A stretch of 64,000 nt of DNA from Ferdinandcohnia sp036962685 (GCF_036962685.1 NZ_JBALOP010000059.1:1-64000); one strand, 5' to 3'; positions 51,980 through 60,370 are shown, numbered from the stretch's first letter. Translations and numbers: made by a program. Notes: generated by a model from the letters alone, not told the origin.

Positions 51980-53599
51980 TTACGCATACATTGCTTCAAC
52001 TTGTTTCTGAAGTTCAGCATTTTCAAGGTATTCATCATATGTCATTTGCTTATCAACAAGACCATTTGGTGTGATTTCAATAATGCGGTTCGCAATTGTT
52101 TGTACGAACTGATGGTCATGTGATGTAAATAACACGGAACCTTTAAATGCAATTAAGCCATTGTTTAACGCAGTAATGGACTCAAGGTCTAAGTGGTTTG
52201 TCGGGTCATCGAGCAATAGCACGTTTGAGCCACTTAGCATCATTTTTGAAAGCATACAACGTACTTTTTCTCCTCCTGAGAGAACACTAGGCTTTTTCAG
52301 TACTTCTTCTCCTGAGAAAAGCATTCTTCCTAAGAATCCACGTAGGAAGCTCTCACTTTGATCATTTGGGGAGAACTGACGAAGCCAGTCTACTAATGTT
52401 GGCTCATTTCCTTCAAAGTACTTGGAGTTATCTTTAGGGAAATAGGCTTGGGACGTTGTAATTCCCCATTTGAAAGTACCACTATCCGCTTCCATTTCAC
52501 CCATCAAAATCTTGAATAAGGTTGTGATTGCAATTTCACTTTTTCCTACAAACGCGAGCTTGTCACCTTTGTTTATAATAAAATTCACATTATCAAGCAC
52601 CTTCACGCCATCGATTGTTTTTGTTAAACCTTCAACGCGTAATAGATCATTTCCGATTTCACGCTCTGGTGTGAAACCGACGAACGGATAACGGCGTGAG
52701 GATGGTCTAATATCATCAAGTGAAATTTTATCTAAAAGCTTTTTACGAGATGTTGCTTGTTTTGATTTTGATGCATTTGCACTAAAGCGCGCAATAAAAG
52801 CTTGTAGTTCTTTAATTTTTTCTTCTTTTTTACGATTTGTATCCTGCACCATTCTGGAGGCAAGCTGGCTTGATTCATACCAGAAATCATAGTTTCCAAC
52901 ATAGATTTGAATTTTCCCATAATCAAGGTCGGCCATATGTGTACATACTTTATTTAAGAAATGACGGTCATGGGATACGACAATTACGGTATTTTCAAAG
53001 TTAATTAAAAATTCTTCTAGCCACTGGATTGCTTTTAAATCTAAGTTGTTGGTAGGCTCGTCAAGTAATAGGACATCTGGCTTTCCAAATAAGGCTTGGG
53101 CTAATAATACTTTTACTTTCTCAGAACCAGTTAGTTCTGCCATTTTTTTCGTGTGAAGCTCCTCAGAAATTCCTAATCCTTTTAAAAGGATAGCTGCTTC
53201 TGATTCAGCTTCCCAACCATTTAATTCGGCAAATTCTCCTTCAAGTTCAGCCGCTCTCATCCCGTCCTCATCGGAGAAATCTGCCTTCATATAGATTGCA
53301 TCCTTCTCCTGCATTACTTCAAAAAGACGCGCATGTCCCATGATAACCACTTTAAGAACCTCATGCTCTTCATATTCAAAGTGGTTTTGCTTTAGGATTG
53401 CAAGACGTTCGCCAGGTGTCATGTGGACATCCCCAGTTTGGGCCTCAACCTCTCCAGAAAGGATTTTCAAAAAGGTAGATTTTCCGGCGCCATTTGCCCC
53501 AATCAGCCCATAGCAATTTCCCGGTGTAAACTTTATATTAACATCTTCAAAAAGCTTGCGGTCACCGTAACGCAAACCTACATTAGTAACTGTAATCAT
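51980..53599 (-). CDS. ABC-F family ATPase, YkpA/YbiT type
   Basis: A 539-aa soluble twin-ABC protein. Domain 1: GANGAGKST (about 32-40), an unusual signature LTGSEKVK and LLLLDEPTNNLDL. Domain 2: GKSEIAITT in place of a classical P-loop, LSGGEKVR and LLLDDPTNHLDLES. The altered P-loop in domain 2 (E-I-A for the usual G-K spacing) suggests unequal ATP use, as seen in this subfamily. Translation-associated housekeeping role likely. ATG at 53599 follows GGAGG; an upstream in-frame start at 53617 lies before that site. Confidence 0.88.
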   Translation of the reverse strand: MITVTNVGLRYGDRKLFEDVNIKFTPGNCYGLIGANGAGKSTFLKILSGEVEAQTGDVHMTPGERLAILKQNHFEYEEHEVLKVVIMGHARLFEVMQEKDAIYMKADFSDEDGMRAAELEGEFAELNGWEAESEAAILLKGLGISEELHTKKMAELTGSEKVKVLLAQALFGKPDVLLLDEPTNNLDLKAIQWLEEFLINFENTVIVVSHDRHFLNKVCTHMADLDYGKIQIYVGNYDFWYESSQLASRMVQDTNRKKEEKIKELQAFIARFSANASKSKQATSRKKLLDKISLDDIRPSSRRYPFVGFTPEREIGNDLLRVEGLTKTIDGVKVLDNVNFIINKGDKLAFVGKSEIAITTLFKILMGEMEADSGTFKWGITTSQAYFPKDNSKYFEGNEPTLVDWLRQFSPNDQSESFLRGFLGRMLFSGEEVLKKPSVLSGGEKVRCMLSKMMLSGSNVLLLDDPTNHLDLESITALNNGLIAFKGSVLFTSHDHQFVQTIANRIIEITPNGLVDKQMTYDEYLENAELQKQVEAMYA

Positions 53600-53732
53600 G
53601 TAGTGTAAATCCTCCATTTCGTGTTCACTGCTACTGATTATACCATTTTAATAGAAACAACTCTAGTTTAAGGTCGATATGATGTGTATCACAAAGATTT
53701 CCAGAGGTCGAGGGTAAAACAACAATAAAAAT

Positions 53733-53765
53733 GACTCTTTTTACAGCTTTCCTGTAAAAAGAGTC
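53733..53765 (-). terminator. Terminator of the DUF4257 gene
   Basis: GACTCTTTTTACAG (53733-53746) pairs perfectly with CTGTAAAAAGAGTC (53752-53765). The minus strand continues ATTTTTATTG. Confidence 0.85.
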
Positions 53766-53807
53766 GATTAGAAGACATCGCGTTTTTCTTTGTTTACTTT
53801 TTTTAAA

Positions 53808-54152
53808 TCAGAGTGCATCATTCTTATTCTTGTTCTCCTGTTCTTGATTTGTTTCCGCTGGCAATTGGTTCGGTCGTTCAACTTGTCTGACTAAATCAAC
53901 CCTCTGCATAATTCTTTCTCCCCCATAACCCGCTAAAATCGAGAGGAACACTACTCGAAAAATCGATTCTGTGTCACTTGAAGCTACGACTAATACTGCT
54001 GCGACGGTTCCGATAATCATTTCTTCTAAGAAGCCGAGGTAGATGAAGCGTTTTGTCACACGAGGTTTTTCGATTTTCCCCTGTTTTTTAGCATGTCCCA
54101 ACAACCCCATAGAGCCACCAATAAAGATTGCTAGCACGAGATGTAACAACAT
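53808..54152 (-). CDS. DUF4257-like membrane protein
   Basis: A 114-aa protein with about three hydrophobic stretches: LHLVLAIFIGGSMGLLGH, FLEEMIIGTVAAVLVVA and FRVVFLSILAGYGGERIM. A hydrophilic Glu/Asn/Lys tail follows. The family is found in Bacillus; its function is unknown to me. GGGGGTG precedes the ATG. The 199 bases upstream to the nucleoside hydrolase hold no gene I can support. Confidence 0.65.
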   Translation of the reverse strand: MLLHLVLAIFIGGSMGLLGHAKKQGKIEKPRVTKRFIYLGFLEEMIIGTVAAVLVVASSDTESIFRVVFLSILAGYGGERIMQRVDLVRQVERPNQLPAETNQEQENKNKNDAL

Positions 54153-54351
54153 GTCATCACCCCCTAAAGTCCAGATTTAGTAATGCTTGACCTTAGGCTA
54201 AAGAAAGAAGCTTCCTTATTCACATTATATGCCAAATGTGGGCAAGAAAGCTTGGGTATATTTTCCGAAAATTACAAATATTATTCCGTTACTATTATAC
54301 CATTTCCTTCAAAAAATCGCTTCGAGCCCCGAAAGGACTACATATTCCTAC

Positions 54352-55308
54352 CTATTTTACATCCCCCATTGTCATTACTTGGATAAACTCAGTAATAAAT
54401 TTTTCATAATCCAAGCGCAATCCAATTCGATCTAATGTTTCAAGCGGTTCCTTATCTGGATTTGCACGAAAATCTGCAACGCTGACTCCTTTTAAAATCC
54501 CGGACATTTCTACCTTCACTCTAAGGTGTGCATATTGCACAAATGATGGATTCACGATTGCACTTAAGGCAACAACATCATGTAAGGGTGTCCCTTTAAT
54601 TCCAGGCATGCTTTTTTTATAGAATTCATAATAATAATCGAAAATGGGTCGAATTAATGAACGGTACGGATTATGGATTCCACGGCGGACAATTTCCTCA
54701 ACGTCATCTGAGGTTAGAAGGGCTTGGATTGTAATATTAAGCGGATGAATCGCAAGGTTTCGTGCATGCTCACAGACAAGATTTGAGGCGACCGGATCCC
54801 CATGAAAATTTGCCTCAGCTTCGGCAGTGACATTTCCGGGAACAAAAAATGCCCCTCCCATTACATAAATACCTTTCACTTTGTTCATAACGTCTCCGCC
54901 AAGTAGAAAGGCAATTCCAAGTGATGTTGATCGCCCAACATCAACGATATAGAGGTCATTTTCGTATTTTTTTATAATATTAAATATCTCATCAAAGTTT
55001 AATAAATCCGCAGTTGCTAATGTATCAGGTGGACGAATGGGGCCAAGCCCTTCTTCCCCATGAATCTCAGGATAAAAAGGGGTAAACTCCCCCGTAAATG
55101 GACCCTTTGCCCCTGCTATAATCGGGATGTCTCTTTTACCAGCCAGGGATAATATATATGCCACATTTTGAGTCGCTTGTTCCTGTTCCACATTTCCATA
55201 GCCTGGCACGATTCCGACAAATTCAATATTGGGGTGAAGCAATCCATACATAATCGCAATGGAATCATCAATTCCAGGATCTCCAAAAAATAGTACCTTA
55301 GCTGCCAA
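54352..55308 (-). CDS. Nucleoside hydrolase-fold protein lacking the first catalytic Asp
   Basis: About 318 aa of the inosine-uridine hydrolase fold. The calcium/catalytic motif reads FFGDPGIDDS (about 7-16), whereas active hydrolases have DxDPGxDD; the first Asp, the general base in the Crithidia enzyme, is Phe. Other elements are present: the AEANFHGDP block with Glu and Asn ligands and LHDVVALSAI with the HD pair. Hence either altered chemistry or a binding role. TTG at 55308 is preferred, since AAGGGAG abuts the GTG at 55317. Monocistronic. Confidence 0.85.
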   Translation of the reverse strand: MAAKVLFFGDPGIDDSIAIMYGLLHPNIEFVGIVPGYGNVEQEQATQNVAYILSLAGKRDIPIIAGAKGPFTGEFTPFYPEIHGEEGLGPIRPPDTLATADLLNFDEIFNIIKKYENDLYIVDVGRSTSLGIAFLLGGDVMNKVKGIYVMGGAFFVPGNVTAEAEANFHGDPVASNLVCEHARNLAIHPLNITIQALLTSDDVEEIVRRGIHNPYRSLIRPIFDYYYEFYKKSMPGIKGTPLHDVVALSAIVNPSFVQYAHLRVKVEMSGILKGVSVADFRANPDKEPLETLDRIGLRLDYEKFITEFIQVMTMGDVK

Positions 55309-55370
55309 AAATTTCACTCTCCCTTCAATATTTTCGCATAATACTCAATATATGTTTTTATCACACAAAA

Positions 55371-55406
55371 AAACACCCACTTCGATTTGAACCGAAATGA
55401 GTGTTT
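55371..55406 (-). terminator. Terminator of the cortex hydrolase gene
   Basis: AAACACCCACTTCG (55371-55384) pairs with CGAAATGAGTGTTT (55393-55406) with two G-U pairs in the minus-strand RNA. It is followed by a T-run. Confidence 0.8.
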
Positions 55407-55416
55407 GGAATACGCA

Positions 55417-56007
55417 TTATTTTGCAAATCGGTGATTACCGATAATAGTTGTTACTTCTCGTGACATCATGAATGGTTGTGATGACTTGTCTGGATTAAA
55501 GAAGAATAATGAGCCATTCCCTTGTCCACGGAACGTAATGGCCTCATCTACAGCACGTTTTGATTCTTCATCAGCAGGTTGATTGATTGAACCATCTGCC
55601 ACTGGGCTAAATGCATATGAACCACCTGGTGTCTTTTCGTAAATTACATCTTTAATAGTATCTGGGAATTCAGGTGAATCAACACGGTTTAACACTACTG
55701 TAGCCACGGCAACTTTGCCCGCATACGGCTCGCCTTTTGCTTCAGCATGTACGATTCGAGCAAGTAATTCTTTATCTTGTGCTGTCACTGATTCAGGAAT
55801 TTCAAGTTCTTCTCCCGGATAGATCATATCACTTGTTCGGTTATTAACTTCTTTTAGCTTTAGTACCGACACACCATACTTCATGCCAAGATTCCAAAAT
55901 GTATCACCTGATTTAACTGTGTGAGTTGCTGCCGATGCACTCACACTAGATGCTAATATCGAGAATGTTAATGCAGTTGCAAATCCAATCTTTTTAAGGT
56001 TTTTCAT
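55417..56007 (-). CDS. Secreted LysM-SleB-type cell wall hydrolase (YkvT-like)
   Basis: A 196-aa exported protein. A signal peptide (about 1-27, ending SASA) is followed by one LysM domain (HTVKSGDTFWNLGMKYGVS to YPGEELEIP, about 29-72). A Hydrolase_2/SleB catalytic domain follows (LLARIVHAEAKGEPYAGKVAVA with the catalytic Glu near 88, then AFSPVADGSIN). SleB-type enzymes are lytic transglycosylases acting on spore cortex. GGAGGAAA precedes the ATG. The 230 bases upstream hold an open frame that I rejected. Confidence 0.9.
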   Translation of the reverse strand: MKNLKKIGFATALTFSILASSVSASAATHTVKSGDTFWNLGMKYGVSVLKLKEVNNRTSDMIYPGEELEIPESVTAQDKELLARIVHAEAKGEPYAGKVAVATVVLNRVDSPEFPDTIKDVIYEKTPGGSYAFSPVADGSINQPADEESKRAVDEAITFRGQGNGSLFFFNPDKSSQPFMMSREVTTIIGNHRFAK

Positions 56008-56239
56008 GTTTTTTCCTCCTAATAGTCGTCGTTTTTGTCTCTACTAGAAGGGTAACAGCTGTAATATTTCGTTTCATGGTCCAAAAAATGGTAGACTGCG
56101 AGAGCCTTTGTGACACATTGACTGAAAATATACATGGAAAAAAAATCCTGACCTAGATTTTCGCCTAAATTTTGGACATGCATGAAAAATACGGTTTGAT
56201 TTTTACAAACATCACAGAGATGTAATATAGGTTGATAAG

Positions 56240-57613
56240 TTATTTCATAATCATTTTTATCCACTTTAATCCATGCTTTGTTGTTGGATAACGGAATGGT
56301 AAATCAAAACGTGTTGTTTGCTTCATGATTCCTTTTTGATGCGAAAATACATCATAACTTCCCTTTCCATGATAAGCACCCATTCCGCTTTCGCCCACAC
56401 CGCCAAACGGTAAATGTGGCGAAACAAAATGATAGACCGTGTCATTTACACAGCCGCCACCGAAGGAAATTGACTCAAGGACCTTGTTTTGCAAACGTTC
56501 AACCTCTGAAAAAATATAAAGGGCAAGTGGTTTTGGACGTTCATTCATTTCATCGATGATTTGTAAAATATCCTCGTATTCCATCACCGGTAAAATCGGC
56601 CCAAAAATTTCATCCTCCATGATGGGGTCCTCCCATGTAATGTTAGTCAGGACCGTTGGTGCAATCAATTGCTTTTCGGCATCCGATTCTCCGCCATAAT
56701 AAATGGTTCCACTATTATATATAAACGTTTTTAGACGTTGAAAATGCCGATCACTTACAATTTTAGTAAATTCACTATTCTCACTAAGTGCATTTCCATA
56801 TAGTTCTTGAATTGCTTCTGTTAACAGCTTCAAAAATTCATCCTTCACCTCATGATGGACATATAAATAATCTGGTGCGACACAGGTTTGCCCAGCATTT
56901 GTATACTTCCCCCACGCTATCCGCTTTGCCGCCAACTGAAGATTAGCATCCTTGTGGACAATACATGGACTTTTTCCTCCAAGCTCAAGGGTAACCGGTG
57001 TTAAGTGCTTCGCAGCAGCCTCCATAATCACCTTCCCAACAGCAATACTTCCTGTAAAAAAGATATAATCTGTTTTTTCATCTAATAGGGCGGTACTCGT
57101 TTCAACCCCACCCTCAGCAATTGCGATGTATTCCTCTTGGAAATTTTCACGAATCAGCGTTGTCAATAATTCCGAGGTCTTTGGTGTTAATTCTGAAGGC
57201 TTTAAAATCGCACAATTCCCTGCAGCGATTGCTCCAATCAAGGGGGCAAGCGCAAGTTGGAACGGATAATTCCAAGGTGAAATAATTAATACCACTCCAT
57301 ATGGTTCAGGATAGATATAATTTTTGCCGCCAAAGCCTGTTAGGCTTGTTTTTACCTTTTTAGGCTTTGCCCAGTTTTCAATATTCTTTAAGGTGTAGCG
57401 CAGTTCCTCCAATACAAACCCAATCTCCGTCGTATAGGACTCAAACTCCGATTTATTTAAATCTTTATGTAAGGCGGACATGATTTCTTTTTCGTGGGTC
57501 TTTATTAGATTTCGAAGTCTTTTAAGCGTATCAATTCGAAAAGGAACTTCCTTCGTTTTTCCTGAAGAAAAGAATTCTCGTTGCTTTTTTATTAGCGTCC
57601 CATAGCTTTCCAC
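56240..57613 (-). CDS. NAD(P)-dependent aldehyde dehydrogenase, class 3 type (YwdH-like)
   Basis: A 457-aa ALDH of the compact class 3 form. Seen: ISPWNYPFQLALAPLIGAIAAGNCAILKPSE (about 102-132, Asn and Lys for NAD), FFTGSIAVGK, the general-base segment VTLELGGKSPCIV (about 201-213), catalytic cysteine in NAGQTCVAPDY (near 236) and EEIFGPILPV. A hydrophobic C-terminal end (WIKMIMK) may bind membrane. Substrate probably medium- or long-chain aldehydes. GTG at 57613 is chosen with GGGGGAA 6 bases before it; the ATG at 57628 lies upstream of that site. Confidence 0.9.
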   Translation of the reverse strand: MESYGTLIKKQREFFSSGKTKEVPFRIDTLKRLRNLIKTHEKEIMSALHKDLNKSEFESYTTEIGFVLEELRYTLKNIENWAKPKKVKTSLTGFGGKNYIYPEPYGVVLIISPWNYPFQLALAPLIGAIAAGNCAILKPSELTPKTSELLTTLIRENFQEEYIAIAEGGVETSTALLDEKTDYIFFTGSIAVGKVIMEAAAKHLTPVTLELGGKSPCIVHKDANLQLAAKRIAWGKYTNAGQTCVAPDYLYVHHEVKDEFLKLLTEAIQELYGNALSENSEFTKIVSDRHFQRLKTFIYNSGTIYYGGESDAEKQLIAPTVLTNITWEDPIMEDEIFGPILPVMEYEDILQIIDEMNERPKPLALYIFSEVERLQNKVLESISFGGGCVNDTVYHFVSPHLPFGGVGESGMGAYHGKGSYDVFSHQKGIMKQTTRFDLPFRYPTTKHGLKWIKMIMK

Positions 57614-57707
57614 TACTGTTTCCCCCATTTCAACAAGACTCTACCATATAAATAGTACAAGACTATACATTTCTCCTCTATTTTTTGCAAAAAAATATTA
57701 ATACTAA

Positions 57708-57739
57708 AAAGGTAAGCCCCGAGTCTGAGGCTTACCTTT
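57708..57739 (-). terminator. Terminator of the GTP cyclohydrolase II gene
   Basis: AAAGGTAAGCC (57708-57718) pairs perfectly with GGCTTACCTTT (57729-57739) with a 10-base loop. A minus-strand T-run follows. Confidence 0.85.
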
Positions 57740-57750
57740 GTAAAGGAATA

Positions 57751-58494
57751 TTAGATTGTTGTCATTTTTTCTTTAACCGGAATATGGCCAGATTTTTCAA
57801 CCTTTGTTGCTAAATACTTTTCGTTGTATTCAGAGATATCCCCCCATAATGGGATATGGGTCTCCGATAATAATCCATATTCTTGTAAAGCAGCTAATTT
57901 TTTCGGATTATTTGTAATTAGCGTAACTGGCTTCGCACGTAGCTCACTCAACACGCGGATTGCATCTTCATAATTGCGGGTATCGTCTTTAAAGCCTAAT
58001 GCAAGATTAGCTTCAACCGTATCAAACCCTTCTTGCTGAAGAATGTAGGCAAGTGATTTTGAAAATAACCCAATCCCTCTTCCTTCGTGATCGGCTAAAT
58101 AAAAGAGTGCACCACAGCCATTTGAGACAATCATTCTCATCGATTCACGCAATTGGAATCCACAATCACAACGTTTGCTACCGAAAATATCACCTGTATG
58201 ACAAATACTATGCATGCGAATAAGGGCATCATTTTCAATATCAAAATCCCCATACACAAGGACAGATGATTGCTGCATGGCAGCTAGGTTGGTTTTAGAA
58301 AGTGAATCCAGCACATCCTCTGTGCTCATTTTCTCCTCAACCTTTAACCAGGTATACCATTTAAATGTCACTATCTTTTCATCTAACTGAACAGGTAATG
58401 TAACAGGTCCAACTAAGCAGATATCCTGTTCACCAACCTTTTCAATCCTTTTCATTTTATTCAAAAGAAGGTCTTTCACCTTATTTGAAACCAT
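57751..58494 (-). CDS. ribA: Stand-alone GTP cyclohydrolase II
   Basis: A 247-aa zinc enzyme converting GTP to a ribosylaminopyrimidine phosphate, formate and PPi. The zinc cysteines are in ICHTGDIFGSKRCDCGFQL (about 94-112) and the catalytic region is DHEGRGIGL (about 133-141). The canonical E before the first Cys (HSEC) is Ile here and the usual QEGRG is HEGRG, so it may be a specialised paralogue. It lacks the dihydroxybutanone-phosphate synthase half found in Bacillus RibBA. ATG 58494 follows AAAGGGAG by 7 bases. No FMN riboswitch is visible upstream. Confidence 0.85.
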   Translation of the reverse strand: MVSNKVKDLLLNKMKRIEKVGEQDICLVGPVTLPVQLDEKIVTFKWYTWLKVEEKMSTEDVLDSLSKTNLAAMQQSSVLVYGDFDIENDALIRMHSICHTGDIFGSKRCDCGFQLRESMRMIVSNGCGALFYLADHEGRGIGLFSKSLAYILQQEGFDTVEANLALGFKDDTRNYEDAIRVLSELRAKPVTLITNNPKKLAALQEYGLLSETHIPLWGDISEYNEKYLATKVEKSGHIPVKEKMTTI

Positions 58495-58606
58495 ACTCAA
58501 ACTCCCTTTCATAAAACAACTACTATTTAAGAATTCTCTCTTCTTTGTCTTGAAAGTATAGTATTTTTATAAAAGGGAGGTCAAGTAAAATACATTTTCA
58601 ATCCTT

Positions 58607-59059
58607 TTATAATTTTTCAGCGTGAAAACCTAGCTTTTTTAGGAGAACCATCATTTCTTCTTTTTCAGAATCAGATATCCCCCCGACAATTTCTTCAATC
58701 GCTTCCTGATGCTTTGGAAAAATAGTATCCATGAATTGTTTACCTTCCTCCGTAATGGACGCCCATGTAACTCGTCGGTCCTTTGGACAAGGATTTCTAA
58801 CAAGGTAATTCTTTTTTTCTAATTTATCCACAACATAGGTTATACTTCCGCTCGATAACAAGACCTTTTTACCAATATGTTGAATTGGCTGGTCACCTTT
58901 ATGATAAAGAAGCTCTAACACGGCAAATTCAGTTAAGTTTAATCCGTATCCTTTTACATCCTCTTCAACTCGCTCATTCACAGATCGGAATGCTCGAGAC
59001 AATATGACAAAAAATTTCAAGGAGAGGTTAGGAACATTAATCGATTCATTTGCTTCCAT
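58607..59059 (-). CDS. MarR-family transcriptional regulator (MhqR-like)
   Basis: A 150-aa winged-helix regulator. The wHTH contains FAVLELLYHKGDQPIQHIGKKVLLSSGSITYVVDKLEKK (about 47-85), then the wing NPCPKDRRVTWASITEEGK. Its promoter carries a perfect 20-bp palindrome (59076-59095), nearly the operator I recall for B. subtilis MhqR, a quinone and electrophile sensor. It lacks an N-terminal OhrR-type Cys. ATG 59059 follows AAAGGGTGG. It precedes the GTP cyclohydrolase II gene by 112 bases. Confidence 0.88.
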   Translation of the reverse strand: MEANESINVPNLSLKFFVILSRAFRSVNERVEEDVKGYGLNLTEFAVLELLYHKGDQPIQHIGKKVLLSSGSITYVVDKLEKKNYLVRNPCPKDRRVTWASITEEGKQFMDTIFPKHQEAIEEIVGGISDSEKEEMMVLLKKLGFHAEKL

Positions 59060-59075
59060 ACTTTCCACCCTTTTC

Positions 59076-59124
59076 ATTATCTTGAATTCAAGATAATTTT
59101 ACTAAATTGTAACGGTCTTTGTCA
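59076..59124 (-). promoter_or_regulatory. Promoter and palindromic operator of the marR gene
   Basis: On the minus strand, TTGACA (59124-59119) and TAAAAT (59100-59095) are 18 bases apart, a strong sigma-A promoter. A perfect palindrome, TTATCTTGAA/TTCAAGATAA (59076-59095), begins at the last base of the -10 box and covers the likely transcription start. This predicts autorepression by the MarR protein. Confidence 0.8.
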
Positions 59125-59150
59125 ACACCTTGTCTATGACTTATGTACCA

Positions 59151-59345
59151 TTAGCTTCTTGCGACCTCCAAATATCGATACAGCACATCTCCACCATGCA
59201 TGGCAATCCCGCGAAAATGCTTGAAATCTTCCCTTTTGACCAATGTAGTTCGAAACTCTAAAAATTGATCATTTTTTACCAAATATTCACTAAGTTCTCC
59301 ATCTCTTAATTTATTTAAAATTTCATTTACAAATTGTTCATTCAT
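59151..59345 (-). CDS. Small hypothetical protein (64 aa)
   Basis: A soluble 64-aa protein starting MNEQFVNEILNKL and ending YRYLEVARS. AGAGGTG precedes the ATG at 59345 by 6 bases. It lies upstream of the marR promoter and is transcribed the same way. No domain recognised. Confidence 0.55.
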   Translation of the reverse strand: MNEQFVNEILNKLRDGELSEYLVKNDQFLEFRTTLVKREDFKHFRGIAMHGGDVLYRYLEVARS

Positions 59346-59380
59346 TCTATACACCTCTAGTTAAAATAAATGTTACAAAA

Positions 59381-59604
59381 AGCTGGATGAAAAGGACCGC
59401 GTCCTGTGCATCGAAATTTCAAGGCGGTGCAGCTTTGAGGACCGGGGCGAGGCAACTGCTTGAGTTAGCATCCTTGCAGCCTTGTGCTGAGGAATTGACT
59501 TCATGAATAAACTAGTAGACGAGAAGCGCATTACCTTGTTATTCACCGTGTACCTGGAGCAGTGTTCGCAGAAATTCGATGTGTCATTTTCACCGGACTT
59601 TTTT
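59381..59604. other. GC-richer structured non-coding segment
   Basis: This 224-base block contains the hairpin GGAC-CGC-GTCC (59394-59404) and stretches such as AAGGCGGTGCAGC and GGGGCGAGGC, and ends CACCGGACTTTTTT. No convincing ORF is present. It is clearly less A/T-rich than the surrounding intergenic sequence. It looks like a structured repeat or small RNA; I could not assign a family. From 59605 to 59848 I see only ordinary A/T-rich sequence. Confidence 0.45.
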
Positions 59605-59848
59605 AACCTTCATTAAAATTATAGTAGTTCGCAGAATGAGAAACAAGGCTAATACCCATTTATCCTGTGATTCTACACACAATCGCCCTTTAGGCATATG
59701 ATGTGGGGGAAATATCTAGTAGGGATTTATGATATAGGTAGAAAAATGAAAAAGTCATTTTGCAAAATAATATTTCGGTCTTTCACTGAAATTTTTCACT
59801 TAGCTACTGGCTTTTGATTCGTCTTATGACAAAAGAGAGGTGGATTCT

Positions 59849-60335
59849 ATGAAAAATTATCAAAACCCAATGTTTATGAATCCGAATATGTATGGAGGCC
59901 AGCCTGGTGCGGCACAAAATATGATGGTTCCACATGGACCTCATGGACCTGGCTGCACCTGTGGCGGACAGCATGGACCAATGAGCGGACCAGGAATGAT
60001 GGGCAACTTTGACCCTCAGGATCCTGATGTTGGACCTATGATGGGTGGGNNNNNNNNNNNNNNNNNNNNNNNNNNNNNNNNNNNNNNNNNNNNNNNCTGG
60101 ACCTATGATGGGTGGATTCGGACCTCAAGGACCAGGTGGCGTTCCCGGTTCGATGGGAGGCTTTGGGCCTCAGGGACAAGGGAATCCTGGGATGATGGCA
60201 CCACAGGGCTATGGTATGGCACCAAATATGATGGTTCCACATGGTCCGCATGGACCGGGCTGCACCTGCGGCGGGCAGCAAGGCCCAATGGGTGGACCCG
60301 GAATGATGGGTGGTTTTGGTCCACAAGGTAGGTAA
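59849..60335 (+). CDS. Gly/Met/Pro-rich repeat protein interrupted by an assembly gap
   Basis: Starts MKNYQNPMFMNPNMYGG and is built from Met, Gly, Pro, Gln and His. Two near-identical modules, NMMVPHGPHGPGCTCGGQ, lie before and after the gap (about 59920-59970 and 60227-60277). The 47 N at 60050-60096 put the two halves in different frames, so the gap length is wrong rather than the gene being broken. ATG 59849 has GAGAGGTGG 5 bases upstream. The paired CTC cysteines could cross-link. It may be a spore-coat or surface protein, but this is a guess. Total length unknown. Confidence 0.6.
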
Positions 60336-60343
60336 ACAAGTGT

Positions 60344-60370
60344 AGGTGTCTCCCTAGAGGCACCTTTTTG
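60344..60370 (+). terminator. Terminator of the Gly/Met-rich gene
   Basis: AGGTGTCTC (60344-60352) pairs with GAGGCACCT (60357-60365) with one wobble and is followed by TTTTT. The convergent patatin gene ends just past it. Confidence 0.75.

Noticed and set aside
56019..56264. 81-codon minus-strand open frame with a CDVC motif upstream of the SleB-type gene
   Set aside because: GTG start without a ribosome site inside the ALDH 3' end, and composition like intergenic DNA; more likely the promoter region of the hydrolase gene.
58495..58606. Riboflavin (FMN) riboswitch before the GTP cyclohydrolase II gene
   Set aside because: The space is too short and shows none of the conserved RFN-element pairing; only simple promoter-like sequence.
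59840..60335. True frameshift in the Gly/Met-rich gene
   Set aside because: Both halves are intact modules and the shift coincides with a gap of arbitrary length, so an assembly effect is simpler.
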